Positions 1 to 11,562 of a DNA stretch of 64,000 nt are shown one piece after another (position 1 is the stretch's first letter; the number at the start of each line of letters is the position of its first letter). This DNA comes from Lunatimonas salinarum (GTDB taxonomy: Bacteria; Bacteroidota; Bacteroidia; Cytophagales; Cyclobacteriaceae), in assembly GCF_017811155.1 (NCBI RefSeq), contig NZ_JACVCV010000002.1, positions 310,001 through 374,000 on the forward strand. Direction: 5' to 3'. Below the pieces are notes generated by a model. It did not search any database. It worked only from the letters and a program-made list of their open reading frames with translations, and had not been told where the DNA came from. Made by a program: the position numbers and the translations under genes.

Positions 1-3000
1 TGGTGCGATTAAGGGTGCCAAGAAACCGGCTTTTCGTCGTTGTCCCTTATTATTTCAATTCCAATATGGTGCGATTAAGGGTTGGATGACCTTAACCAAG
101 CTGTCAAGGTTGACACCATTTCAATTCCAATATGGTGCGATTAAGGGGCTATTTCCTTTTTTTGGCGAACACACGCAACTTTGATTTCAATTCCAATATG
201 GTGCGATTAAGGGTTTTCGGTTGTGATGTATATTACTTTTGAATCTCCATATTTCAATTCCAATATGGTGCGATTAAGGGTGACCTCTGCGAGTAGCAGG
301 GGTGCGGCCTCTGCCGATTTCAATTCCAATATGGTGCGATTAAGGGTAGAGCAAGGGCAATACGGAACCATGCAGCTGCCTTATTTCAATTCCAATATGG
401 TGCGATTAAGGGCCTTGGGCCTTTTCCTATGCTCATCCTGCCCATGCATTTCAATTCCAATATGGTGCGATTAAGGGTAGATAAATTCCCAAAAGCTAGG
501 ATAGCTTTTAAGTTATTTCAATTCCAATATGGTGCGATTAAGGGAAAACCTATTATTTTACCAAAAACTCTAGGTTCGTTATTTCAATTCCAATATGGTG
601 CGATTAAGGGTGTGATAGGCTTCTGCTGATGATCCAAAACTTTGAAATTTCAATTCCAATATGGTGCGATTAAGGGAACAGGGGATTGGTTTTCGAAGAG
701 GTGCAGGCTGACTATTTCAATTCCAATATGGTGCGATTAAGGGTTACCAACGGATTGTTCATTGGGGTTTCTGTTGATATTTCAATTCCAATATGGTGCG
801 ATTAAGGGATGAGGAGTTTTGTCAATTTCAACTAGAGAACCTAATTTCAATTCCAATATGGTGCGATTAAGGGTGATGGAATCCATGAAGACGTCAATGG
901 CTATACCTATTTCAATTCCAATATGGTGCGATTAAGGGAAATCGGGGGACAGTTATTTGCAGGATTTCAGAGGTATTTCAATTCCAATATGGTGCGATTA
1001 AGGGATTGATCGTGGGTGCTGGGGAAAAGTCCGTTCAAACATTTCAATTCCAATATGGTGCGATTAAGGGATCCAGGCAGGAATCCCACCCAGAAATCTG
1101 TGAATTATTTCAATTCCAATATGGTGCGATTAAGGGTCGCCACGGAAAACCAGTTGTTTACCGGCGATAATTATTTCAATTCCAATATGGTGCGATTAAG
1201 GGGGATGGTGACGATCTTGGGAATCTCGCGGATGATGGATTTCAATTCCAATATGGTGCGATTAAGGGCTCCAATTTTGAAAACTACCCCACCGACTTGC
1301 GATATTTCAATTCCAATATGGTGCGATTAAGGGCCAACAACTTGAAAACGATTCTTTTGGAACAGCGTTATTTCAATTCCAATATGGTGCGATTAAGGGA
1401 AATACCTGATAATCGAAGCGTAAATGCGGTCTCTCATTTCAATTCCAATATGGTGCGATTAAGGGCTATCCAAAATATTCTACCAAGTACGCTCACGAAC
1501 ATTTCAATTCCAATATGGTGCGATTAAGGGGACGAAGGATCGAACTGGCATTGTCTTCGTTTTCTAGATTTCAATTCCAATATGGTGCGATTAAGGGTAC
1601 TAAAGCTAAAATGACCTCCTTTGGTCTTAATATTTCAATTCCAATATGGTGCGATTAAGGGCCCCAAGGGTTATGGATATATATGTTTCCGATTCATATT
1701 TCAATTCCAATATGGTGCGATTAAGGGATACAGTGTTGCGGATATAAAGTCATATGTTAACGTATTTCAATTCCAATATGGTGCGATTAAGGGTATGATT
1801 ACAGCAGCATTAGTAACAGGATTAGTATTATTTCAATTCCAATATGGTGCGATTAAGGGGCGAGGTATGGGTTTTCTACCCGATCAAGTGCCCATATTTC
1901 AATTCCAATATGGTGCGATTAAGGGCCTTTCAGGAGCTATCCGTGCATCGAGAATGCGCTATTTCAATTCCAATATGGTGCGATTAAGGGCACTGGGAGA
2001 ATATATACTGGGATATGAACAGGCCGAATTTCAATTCCAATATGGTGCGATTAAGGGTCGAAACAGTTCTATTCGAGGGACTATAGAAAGGCTATTTCAA
2101 TTCCAATATGGTGCGATTAAGGGGTTTGTGAAAGATGCGTTTGGAAAGAAAATATACCAATTTCAATTCCAATATGGTGCGATTAAGGGGAATTGGATTG
2201 CCTTATCAAGACCCGCCATCCATATTTCAATTCCAATATGGTGCGATTAAGGGCTCAAACCCACACTTCAACAGTATTTCTTCAGCTAAATTTCAATTCC
2301 AATATGGTGCGATTAAGGGTCTCCGTCCTCGCAATCGGATGGGAGGATGAAGAATATTTCAATTCCAATATGGTGCGATTAAGGGATAGATACGGGTGCA
2401 AACCTAAATAACGGTTCTCCATTTCAATTCCAATATGGTGCGATTAAGGGGGAACCCGAACCGGAATCACCCCTATACATCACCTCATTTCAATTCCAAT
2501 ATGGTGCGATTAAGGGCCGACTACGTCGATCAGGAGGATCAGCTCTTGGCCAATTTCAATTCCAATATGGTGCGATTAAGGGTATGAAACTCGATACCAC
2601 AGGAGTACTGACATATCATTTCAATTCCAATATGGTGCGATTAAGGGCTTTTCGATCGGGGTCACATTGCCGGTGGTTGCTTTATTTCAATTCCAATATG
2701 GTGCGATTAAGGGCATGGCCACCATGGCCGACGTGACGGCTTCTTTCATTATTTCAATTCCAATATGGTGCGATTAAGGGCCCTCTTCCAGTTGTGAGGC
2801 GATATTTAGGGCCTCTATTTCAATTCCAATATGGTGCGATTAAGGGAAGGCCTTTTTTCTCCAAGCCACGTAAGATCCGCTGAATTTCAATTCCAATATG
2901 GTGCGATTAAGGGCCTTGATCTCTCCCTCTACCAGCACGAGCGTTTCGAATTTCAATTCCAATATGGTGCGATTAAGGGCTGGAATGATATTTCGGATGG

Positions 3001-6000
3001 GAGCTTTGAAGAAATATTTCAATTCCAATATGGTGCGATTAAGGGGATTTGACCAGGTAAGCAAAAAAGCTGTATTGACCTATTTCAATTCCAATATGGT
3101 GCGATTAAGGGACTCGGCAGGGAATTGAGGTTGAAGAAGGATTGCAACATTTCAATTCCAATATGGTGCGATTAAGGGGTGTTTCCGCTAATATTAATCA
3201 CATCCGTTCTTGAATTTCAATTCCAATATGGTGCGATTAAGGGAAGTATACCTTGCAGATTTGTTCCTGCACCAACTGTATTTCAATTCCAATATGGTGC
3301 GATTAAGGGCTTCGAATTCTTTGATTACTATCATTGCATTAAGATTATTTCAATTCCAATATGGTGCGATTAAGGGTTGCAAGTTGTAATCACCTTGAAG
3401 ACGGAACTGTAATATTTCAATTCCAATATGGTGCGATTAAGGGTTCCCCTCGGTGATGAGATTATTGAAATACTCGCCTATTTCAATTCCAATATGGTGC
3501 GATTAAGGGTTGCATCTACTTCGATGCAACCGTAACCGGAACAAAATTTCAATTCCAATATGGTGCGATTAAGGGGTAATACACATCCGCAGCAGGTGCC
3601 CGCTCTATCATTTCAATTCCAATATGGTGCGATTAAGGGAAATGTTTGTTTGGCTCGTATCTATCGTGGTAACCGATTTCAATTCCAATATGGTGCGATT
3701 AAGGGTCCTGAATCGGAAATTCCTGTCTTTCTTGGAGGGCTATTTCAATTCCAATATGGTGCGATTAAGGGCCGAAAGACAGGCAAAAGCATATGCCACC
3801 CTGGATTATTTCAATTCCAATATGGTGCGATTAAGGGAAGGCTGGCGTAGAGGTCAAGCTAGCACTAAATCATATTTCAATTCCAATATGGTGCGATTAA
3901 GGGAAAAATCAGATTCATCAATAATCGGTTTGTAGCGGTATTTCAATTCCAATATGGTGCGATTAAGGGACTCGAACGGATGAAAAAGCAAAATACAGCA
4001 AGTCAAATTTCAATTCCAATATGGTGCGATTAAGGGTAAAAGTCTGACGGGTCGGCAGGTGGGTATTTACTAATTTCAATTCCAATATGGTGCGATTAAG
4101 GGTTATCGGGATTGGATGAAAGTAAAATAAAAGCAAATTTCAATTCCAATATGGTGCGATTAAGGGAGGATTAAGATAATCAATTCCAGCGGTGCTAATT
4201 TATTTCAATTCCAATATGGTGCGATTAAGGGAGGATTAAGATAATCAATTCCAGCGGTGCTAATTTATTTCAATTCCAATATGGTGCGATTAAGGGTTGC
4301 AGCTATTGCGTCAGGAATCAACGTATCGGGATTTCAATTCCAATATGGTGCGATTAAGGGATACCGGGTGCGTCCACAATACTGTCACATCCCCCAATTT
4401 CAATTCCAATATGGTGCGATTAAGGGCAGAACCAACCCCGCAAAGGTGTTACCTTCCGGCACCATTTCAATTCCAATATGGTGCGATTAAGGGAATAGCC
4501 AACCAACTCGGACAGGCGGCCATTTCGATATTTCAATTCCAATATGGTGCGATTAAGGGCTCAGTCTCGTAATCATGTCGTACCGGATATCCGGATTTCA
4601 ATTCCAATATGGTGCGATTAAGGGCCCCTAGCAGCGGATACACCTTTAGCGGGTGGTATGAATTTCAATTCCAATATGGTGCGATTAAGGGTGATTTAAT
4701 TCCGTCTTTTTGAGGCCCTATAGGAAAATTTCAATTCCAATATGGTGCGATTAAGGGCATATACAGCGTAGCAAAGGTCTCCCGCGCTACCATTTCAATT
4801 CCAATATGGTGCGATTAAGGGCACCGATTTGCGATTAGTAGAAGGCGCCTCCCTGATATTTCAATTCCAATATGGTGCGATTAAGGGTGTCCGATGCCTG
4901 TTCACATAGGCCGACACCTCCTCAATTTCAATTCCAATATGGTGCGATTAAGGGATTATTTCTTTTAGTTCCAAAAATATTAGTTGACAAATTTCAATTC
5001 CAATATGGTGCGATTAAGGGCCCTCACCGCTACCCCTAGCAGCGGATACCAGTTTGAATTTCAATTCCAATATGGTGCGATTAAGGGTGTCCTCTGGTGT
5101 CTTGACTCCTTCTTTGGTGCGCAATTTCAATTCCAATATGGTGCGATTAAGGGCCAGGGGCTCGCGTACGTTCCGCAGCACTTGCACACATTTCAATTCC
5201 AATATGGTGCGATTAAGGGCTTTGTAGTTCAGGAATTTCTCCTTTACCTCTTCGATTTCAATTCCAATATGGTGCGATTAAGGGATCCCTTATCAACCTT
5301 GGCGTAGCGACGGGAAATAGATTTCAATTCCAATATGGTGCGATTAAGGGAGCCTCAGACTCGTTATATATCCGCTGATGCTCCAATTTCAATTCCAATA
5401 TGGTGCGATTAAGGGCCGAAGGGCTGAATGTGGGCGGATTGTTGTGATACTATTTCAATTCCAATATGGTGCGATTAAGGGTCGGACTTCCCGTCGGACT
5501 TCCTGTCGCGCTTGAGCATTTCAATTCCAATATGGTGCGATTAAGGGATCCTTTGAGGGATACGCAAAAGAAGTTTTAGTCTATTTCAATTCCAATATGG
5601 TGCGATTAAGGGCCAGATCTGTGGTGTTCTTACCACTGATACCCCAGATTTCAATTCCAATATGGTGCGATTAAGGGTGGATAATGGATTCACTATTCGG
5701 TTCAGCAAGCGATATTTCAATTCCAATATGGTGCGATTAAGGGTGTCTTTCATTCTTGACCACCACGGATTTGATCGTAATTTCAATTCCAATATGGTGC
5801 GATTAAGGGGGGCATGGTATTCAAAAGTTTTGTCCGCAAAGCGATTTCAATTCCAATATGGTGCGATTAAGGGTTTGAAGACATCCCCGCACCGCCTATG
5901 TACACCATATATTTCAATTCCAATATGGTGCGATTAAGGGAGCAAAGCCTGGAAGAGTCCGCCGCACTGAACTCGGATTTCAATTCCAATATGGTGCGAT

Positions 6001-9000
6001 TAAGGGAGGCCCCAGCGAAGCGACTACCTGTAGAATCAGGTTTATTTCAATTCCAATATGGTGCGATTAAGGGATATCATCACCGTTCCCGTTCCTAGCG
6101 GATCCACGCATTTCAATTCCAATATGGTGCGATTAAGGGTAGAAAGCAAAAAGAGCTACGCAATGAAATAACATTATTTCAATTCCAATATGGTGCGATT
6201 AAGGGTCCAAGCTACTACGCCTATTCGGACGCACTGCAAATTTCAATTCCAATATGGTGCGATTAAGGGAATATGGATCTTATGGAATACACCGGGCAGC
6301 AAAGCCATTTCAATTCCAATATGGTGCGATTAAGGGTGGCGACCCTCTGCAAAACAGCCACTTTCAAATCCAATTTCAATTCCAATATGGTGCGATTAAG
6401 GGTCTGAAAGGTAGCCGCCTCCGCAGCTCGCTCATATATTTCAATTCCAATATGGTGCGATTAAGGGATCGGATTCCTCCGAGCCAACCGAAACCGGAAG
6501 CTCGATTTCAATTCCAATATGGTGCGATTAAGGGAAAGGTTGACAGCTCCAGGTGTCAACCTTGACAGCTATTTCAATTCCAATATGGTGCGATTAAGGG
6601 TTTTTTGATTGCTTTCATCTTGCTTATCTGTTTGATATTTCAATTCCAATATGGTGCGATTAAGGGTGAGCAATCAGAGCGTTTTATCAATGTATTGGCG
6701 GCATTTCAATTCCAATATGGTGCGATTAAGGGTGCAGTAAGGACTCGTATGAGTTTTTGCTCAAGGTAATTTCAATTCCAATATGGTGCGATTAAGGGCG
6801 ACGACAGCAGCGAGGAGCCCTTTGCCATCCACAATTTCAATTCCAATATGGTGCGATTAAGGGCTTCGAGACCAAATCGGCGTGGATACGCCCAGACCAT
6901 TTCAATTCCAATATGGTGCGATTAAGGGCAAGACAAAAGGAAAAGATTGAAAGTGATGAAATTTATTTCAATTCCAATATGGTGCGATTAAGGGCAGGGG
7001 CCAGCACGCTGAATGTGCCGGTGGCCTTTTTATTTCAATTCCAATATGGTGCGATTAAGGGACGACATCCCCGAGGAAAATATCCCGGAAAAATTCATAT
7101 TTCAATTCCAATATGGTGCGATTAAGGGCATAAACCTTGCCGGATATGCCACCGTGGTGGAACATTTCAATTCCAATATGGTGCGATTAAGGGAAACTTT
7201 ATAAAAAACTTGCCGTTTCTTCTTACAATATTTCAATTCCAATATGGTGCGATTAAGGGTTTCCCCCCAGCTGGGAGTTTGTGAAAAATTATTTTATTTC
7301 AATTCCAATATGGTGCGATTAAGGGGTCGGAGGGCATCTGCGAGTCGGATGGTTTTGAGGTATTTCAATTCCAATATGGTGCGATTAAGGGAACGTACTG
7401 CTGATTACCACTCCATTCGCATTATAGGATTTCAATTCCAATATGGTGCGATTAAGGGGAGTATCTGCTCAGAAGCTCGCTGAACGCCGATCAAATTTCA
7501 ATTCCAATATGGTGCGATTAAGGGCCGAATTCAACTAGGAAGCTATTCTGAGTTCCATCATTTCAATTCCAATATGGTGCGATTAAGGGGCTGTGATACA
7601 CCTTGCGCTCCATGGGGCGCGTGGTATTTCAATTCCAATATGGTGCGATTAAGGGGAATCTGATAACTCTTTTCTGATTGTACTTTTTAATATTTCAATT
7701 CCAATATGGTGCGATTAAGGGCCACGCTGTTGATGATGGCGTTAGTGGCTATCTGATATTTCAATTCCAATATGGTGCGATTAAGGGCTCGGTAGGGAAC
7801 TTGATGCCCGCTATTTCGTCGTTATTTCAATTCCAATATGGTGCGATTAAGGGTTTGTTTTTTTGCTCCAGAATCACTTACTTAAGGCAATTTCAATTCC
7901 AATATGGTGCGATTAAGGGCGGTGAAGCGTAGCCCGGTGTCGGTGTGGAATAGGTATTTCAATTCCAATATGGTGCGATTAAGGGCATCGTAGCGGTTAG
8001 CCGAAGCATAGGCATAGGGCCATTTCAATTCCAATATGGTGCGATTAAGGGGAGCCACCGAGCTCGTAACCAACGCAGCGATAAAACGATTTCAATTCCA
8101 ATATGGTGCGATTAAGGGCCCGCCACATGCGTAGGTCTATGGCTTCGCAGGTATATTTCAATTCCAATATGGTGCGATTAAGGGCGGTCATGCGCGAGCT
8201 TGGCAAGCTTACAGAGACTTTATTTCAATTCCAATATGGTGCGATTAAGGGCCGTAGAGCTGGAATTCAGCCCCACACCAGAGGCACATTTCAATTCCAA
8301 TATGGTGCGATTAAGGGGCGATACCGTTGTATTGAGCTGCTCAGCCGATCCATATTTCAATTCCAATATGGTGCGATTAAGGGTTGTAGGCCGCTGAATC
8401 GGGTTGTATGCAAAATAGGAGATTTCAATTCCAATATGGTGCGATTAAGGGCGGTGATGGTCACGCCGTCGGGTGTGTAGGTGGCATATTTCAATTCCAA
8501 TATGGTGCGATTAAGGGCAGAGCAGGCACTCATGTCCACGATCACGGATACACTTATTTCAATTCCAATATGGTGCGATTAAGGGTAGGAAAATTTGAGG
8601 CCAGTTTCCTTGCCGTGAAAGAATTTCAATTCCAATATGGTGCGATTAAGGGGGTGTGGGGCTGAATTCCAGCTCTACGGTACCTAACTATTTCAATTCC
8701 AATATGGTGCGATTAAGGGAATCCAGCGCATCCTTCGTGGCCGGCACCCGTACCTATTTCAATTCCAATATGGTGCGATTAAGGGAGGGAGGGAATGTGA
8801 GGGGGGGTGGGACGATTGGTAATTTCAATTCCAATATGGTGCGATTAAGGGTCTAGAACTTTTAACAAATGACAACACTGGAAAGACATTTCAATTCCAA
8901 TATGGTGCGATTAAGGGGATTGGCCATAATAGATGATGTGTACCACATCGCTATTTCAATTCCAATATGGTGCGATTAAGGGTGAAATCGTTCAGGTAAC

Positions 9001-9313
9001 GATTTATAACGGTTCAGGATTTCAATTCCAATATGGTGCGATTAAGGGTATTTATTTCTGTTTTTGTCGTTCTTACAGTGCTTTATTTCAATTCCAATAT
9101 GGTGCGATTAAGGGCAGTGGCAACAAAGCCCGTGGTTGCGGCTAAACCAGATTTCAATTCCAATATGGTGCGATTAAGGGAAAATTTATCTGTTTCCTTA
9201 TAGTTAGTTTGTTTTTATTTCAATTCCAATATGGTGCGATTAAGGGTTGGGTGCTATTGCGTTAATGGTTGCGGGTATAATTAATTTCAATTCCAATATG
9301 GTGCGATTAAGGG
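1..9313 (-). CRISPR. Very large type I-B CRISPR array (left end outside window)
   Basis: I counted 141 complete copies of a 30-bp repeat plus a 15-nt remnant at position 1, separated by 141 spacers of 34-38 bp (mostly 36). All copies I read look identical. In crRNA sense (minus strand) the repeat begins CCCTTAATCGCACCAT and ends ATTGGAATTGAAAT. The ATTGAAAN end is the classic 8-nt 5' handle of type I-B crRNAs, so transcription runs right to left from the leader at 9314-9549, next to cas2. Newest spacers should therefore be near 9284 and the oldest lie beyond the window start. Spacer 4167-4201 is duplicated in tandem at 4232-4266. Spacer pairs 82-117/6535-6570 and 8252-8287/8653-8689 overlap in opposite orientation. 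Short ORFs reading through the repeats are artefacts. Confidence 0.98.
4167..4266. repeat. Tandem duplicated spacer-repeat unit
   Basis: The 35-nt spacers at 4167-4201 and 4232-4266 are identical and flank one repeat at 4202-4231. This is an internal duplication of a spacer-repeat unit by recombination or slippage, not a separate acquisition event. Confidence 0.93.
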
Positions 9314-9549
9314 CCGTTGAGCCTGGTTCAAAAATAGGCCAAATTTTCCGTTTTTAAAGGGTAATGGATGCATTTTCTTCCCTATTCAGTCGTCGATGTG
9401 CAATAACCTGATTTCGCTGGGACTTCGACAACAGCCCTCAAAGCACCTTAGACACCATCTGACATCAAAATCAATTATTCACTTGCCGCCCTGACCGCTA
9501 GCCGGACAGAGACCGACAACTTAAACGCAGGTAAACAATCCCTAAAAAA
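9314..9549 (-). promoter_or_regulatory. CRISPR leader with candidate array promoter
   Basis: The 236 bp between the last repeat and the cas2 stop codon contain no gene. The position, between cas2 and the repeat end that is first in crRNA sense, fits the leader. On the minus strand 9336-9329 reads TATTTTTG, an exact match to the Bacteroidota -7 consensus TAnnTTTG. It would place the transcription start roughly at 9320-9322, just before the first repeat at 9313. I could not identify a convincing -33 element. Confidence 0.6.
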
Positions 9550-9813
9550 TTAAATAAATGTATCCAAATCGTTCTTCTCCTGGCCAATTACTTCCTTTTC
9601 AAGCCATTTTTCATTCCTACTCTTGAAAATGATCAAACTATCCTCTTCGGTATCCATTATTTTCTTCGCCTTTGCCAACAACTCTTTCAATTTCACCTCC
9701 GTAAGCTCCCCCTCAAATACAGAATTCTGAATCCAATTTAGGTACTGCCGACAGAGTTTGAGCATTTTGCCCACCCGCTTTTGATTGATGTCGTAAACTA
9801 AAATGATGTACAT
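9550..9813 (-). CDS. cas2: CRISPR-associated endonuclease Cas2
   Basis: 87-residue Cas2, normal family length. With Cas1 it forms the integrase complex that inserts new spacers at the leader end of the array. The N-terminus MYIILVYDIN is the typical first ferredoxin-fold strand with the conserved Asp at residue 8. I chose the start at 9813 because the longer open frame adds 17 residues that lie before the conserved first strand. It is the last gene of the cas operon, 106 bp downstream of cas1 and next to the leader. Confidence 0.93.
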   Translation of the reverse strand: MYIILVYDINQKRVGKMLKLCRQYLNWIQNSVFEGELTEVKLKELLAKAKKIMDTEEDSLIIFKSRNEKWLEKEVIGQEKNDLDTFI

Positions 9814-9919
9814 GGCAAGTCGTAATTTAGGGATGCATGGGGTTGGATGGTATGATAAAAACAAGGTAATAATTCAGTTCGCATGCTCCCTAAGAGCCTA
9901 TATCTCCCTGTCACAATTA

Positions 9920-10960
9920 CTACCACCACACTTTAAATGGTTTGTATTCCTCGATTCCTAACAAATGCTTACTCAATTTATAACACTCCAGCTTAACCAA
10001 ATGCTTGTAACTGACGTGCTTCTTCAACGTACGGTGCTTAATGGTCTCGTTAAGCCGCTCCTCAAAGGCCCTTACAAAGGCCTTTTTTCCGGATTCTTTC
10101 AGCACTACTCGGTTTACGTGGATATCAAAATCCTTGGACTGTATCTCCCGCTTGTTCAATACCCGGAAGATCGTTCTATCCACCAAGATCGGCTTAAAAA
10201 TTTCCGCCAAATCCAACGCCAACGAATAACGTCTAAACCCCGGTTCATGTAAAAAACTAATCATAGGATTCAACTGCGTGTGGTAAATCTGACCTAGGCA
10301 CAAGGTATAACACATCATATTGCCGAAGGAGATCAATGCATTCACCTCGTTTAGCGGCGGTTGCTTACTCCTACCCTCCATGGCATGCTCCTTGATGATC
10401 ATGTCAAACGCCTGATAATACGTCTGACGGATATTTCCCTCTACTCCCATCAAGGTCGCAATATCGGGAGCCAGCGGCACCTGTACGGAGCGATCACCGA
10501 TCTTGTCGATAATTGGCTCCAGCTCCTTCCCCCGGTTTTGGTAGTAACGGAGATTTTTGACGATGTTGAATGCCGCACCCTCGACAAATTTCCGGGCAAT
10601 GACAATCCGCTTAGACTTACTGGTATAATGCCTGGTTTGCTCAATCTGCATTTTTCCGGCAAGCAGGTACTCCTTGGCCATAAAGCTGCCGGTGTAATGT
10701 TCATAGTAGTCAAAAAAATGCACGCTGATACCGGCCTTTCCTAGAAAATTATAAAGTGCGCTGTTGGCATCGAGGCTGCCAAAGCAATACAGGTCAGATA
10801 CTCCTTCTATGGGAATATACTTCGGCACACCTTCCCTGCCGTCTTCGTCCATCGGAGTAAATTTCAGTGTATTGTCCTTTCGGCTCATCCGGCCGGGATT
10901 AAACAGGTAGTAGGTTTTTTTCAAATCAATGGATTCGTATGATTTAAATTTTTGATCCAA
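9920..10960 (-). CDS. cas1: CRISPR-associated endonuclease/integrase Cas1 (type I-B)
   Basis: 346-residue Cas1, the catalytic subunit of the spacer integrase. The family start region YYLFNPGRMSRKDNTL (residues 17-32) is clear. Likely metal ligands are Glu174 (in GVEGNIR), His238 (in FLHEPG) and Asp250/Glu253 (in LALDLAEIFKP). The only ATG start, at 10960, makes the gene overlap the 3' end of the PIN toxin gene by 40 bp, so roughly the first 13 residues come from DNA shared with the toxin. A TTG at residue 13 is an alternative start. The overlap suggests translational coupling of cas1 to the toxin-antitoxin pair. Confidence 0.96.
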   Translation of the reverse strand: MDQKFKSYESIDLKKTYYLFNPGRMSRKDNTLKFTPMDEDGREGVPKYIPIEGVSDLYCFGSLDANSALYNFLGKAGISVHFFDYYEHYTGSFMAKEYLLAGKMQIEQTRHYTSKSKRIVIARKFVEGAAFNIVKNLRYYQNRGKELEPIIDKIGDRSVQVPLAPDIATLMGVEGNIRQTYYQAFDMIIKEHAMEGRSKQPPLNEVNALISFGNMMCYTLCLGQIYHTQLNPMISFLHEPGFRRYSLALDLAEIFKPILVDRTIFRVLNKREIQSKDFDIHVNRVVLKESGKKAFVRAFEERLNETIKHRTLKKHVSYKHLVKLECYKLSKHLLGIEEYKPFKVWW

Positions 10961-11289
10961 TCAAAATCCTTCGTATTGGCAGTAAGGAGTTCGGCTCTAT
11001 ATACCAGTGCGGTGGCCGCGATGATGGCATCGCCTAGGGTCATTTTTTTAGTTTGCCGCAGACTGATTGCTACCGTAGCAATTTCAGAAGTCAATGGCAA
11101 AATACCGATGCTTTCAAAAAGGGTATTGAAAGCTGCTTTTTCGGGACTCGTTAACTTATGATATCCCATAACCTCAATATGGCTTACAATAGAGCAGGCA
11201 GCCTCTTTATGTCGTAAAGAATCCCGCAGCGGTTGATGATCAGACATCAAGGCATAGATTAGTATGTTGCTATCCAACAACAGCATCAA
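10921..11289 (-). CDS. PIN-domain ribonuclease toxin (VapC-like)
   Basis: 122-residue PIN-domain protein of VapC size. Acidic active-site positions are Asp6 (LLLDSNILIY), Glu39 (SHIEVMGY), Asp87 (LGDAIIAAT) and the TANTKDF segment near residue 108. VapC proteins cleave RNA, often tRNA or rRNA, unless bound by an antitoxin. The start overlaps the upstream antitoxin gene by 4 bp (ATGA) and the end overlaps cas1 by 40 bp, so the pair is embedded in the adaptation genes between cas4 and cas1. This location is unusual. It could stabilise the operon or be a passenger; the sequence alone does not decide. Confidence 0.88.
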   Translation of the reverse strand: MMLLLDSNILIYALMSDHQPLRDSLRHKEAACSIVSHIEVMGYHKLTSPEKAAFNTLFESIGILPLTSEIATVAISLRQTKKMTLGDAIIAATALVYRAELLTANTKDFDWIKNLNHTNPLI

Positions 11290-11522
11290 TCCCGTCCTAT
11301 TAATCTATTGTCTTTTCGCACTTCCTTTTGCCATAAAAGGGGATCTTTAATGCTATGGATCGGAGTTGAAGCCGCTATCTGATCCATAATGTCGACCAAA
11401 TTCTCTTTACTTTTATTTTCAGATTTTTCCAAATGATAAGTGGCCTGTTCACCCTTGATTAAATTCAGAATCTGATCGATGAGTGCGGGGTCCTCAGTAG
11501 AGATGGTTATCTTATGTTCCAT
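11286..11522 (-). CDS. Antitoxin partner of the PIN toxin
   Basis: 78-residue acidic/basic protein, MEHKITISTEDPALIDQILN at the N-terminus, followed by a charged central region and a C-terminal tail (QKEVRKDNRLIGRD) typical of toxin-binding ends. It lies directly upstream of the PIN gene with a 4-bp overlap, the standard antitoxin-first order. No classical AbrB or RHH DNA-binding fold is obvious to me. Similar small proteins are annotated as DUF2281-like or generic antitoxins beside VapC in Bacteroidota; I make the call from size, order and overlap. It starts 40 bp after the cas4 stop. Confidence 0.75.
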   Translation of the reverse strand: MEHKITISTEDPALIDQILNLIKGEQATYHLEKSENKSKENLVDIMDQIAASTPIHSIKDPLLWQKEVRKDNRLIGRD

Positions 11523-11562
11523 ATATTTATAGCTTACCTTACCCCCAATTTAACTTATTATT

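Noticed and set aside
223-9145. Many 60-209 codon open frames with repeated FNSNMVRLR, FQFQYGAIKG or LNRTILELK peptides
   Set aside because: They are translations of the CRISPR repeat in different frames; the spacers between them have no coding character.
9314-9349. Possible extra spacer to the right of the last repeat
   Set aside because: No repeat follows; sequence position and the -7 box fit the leader.
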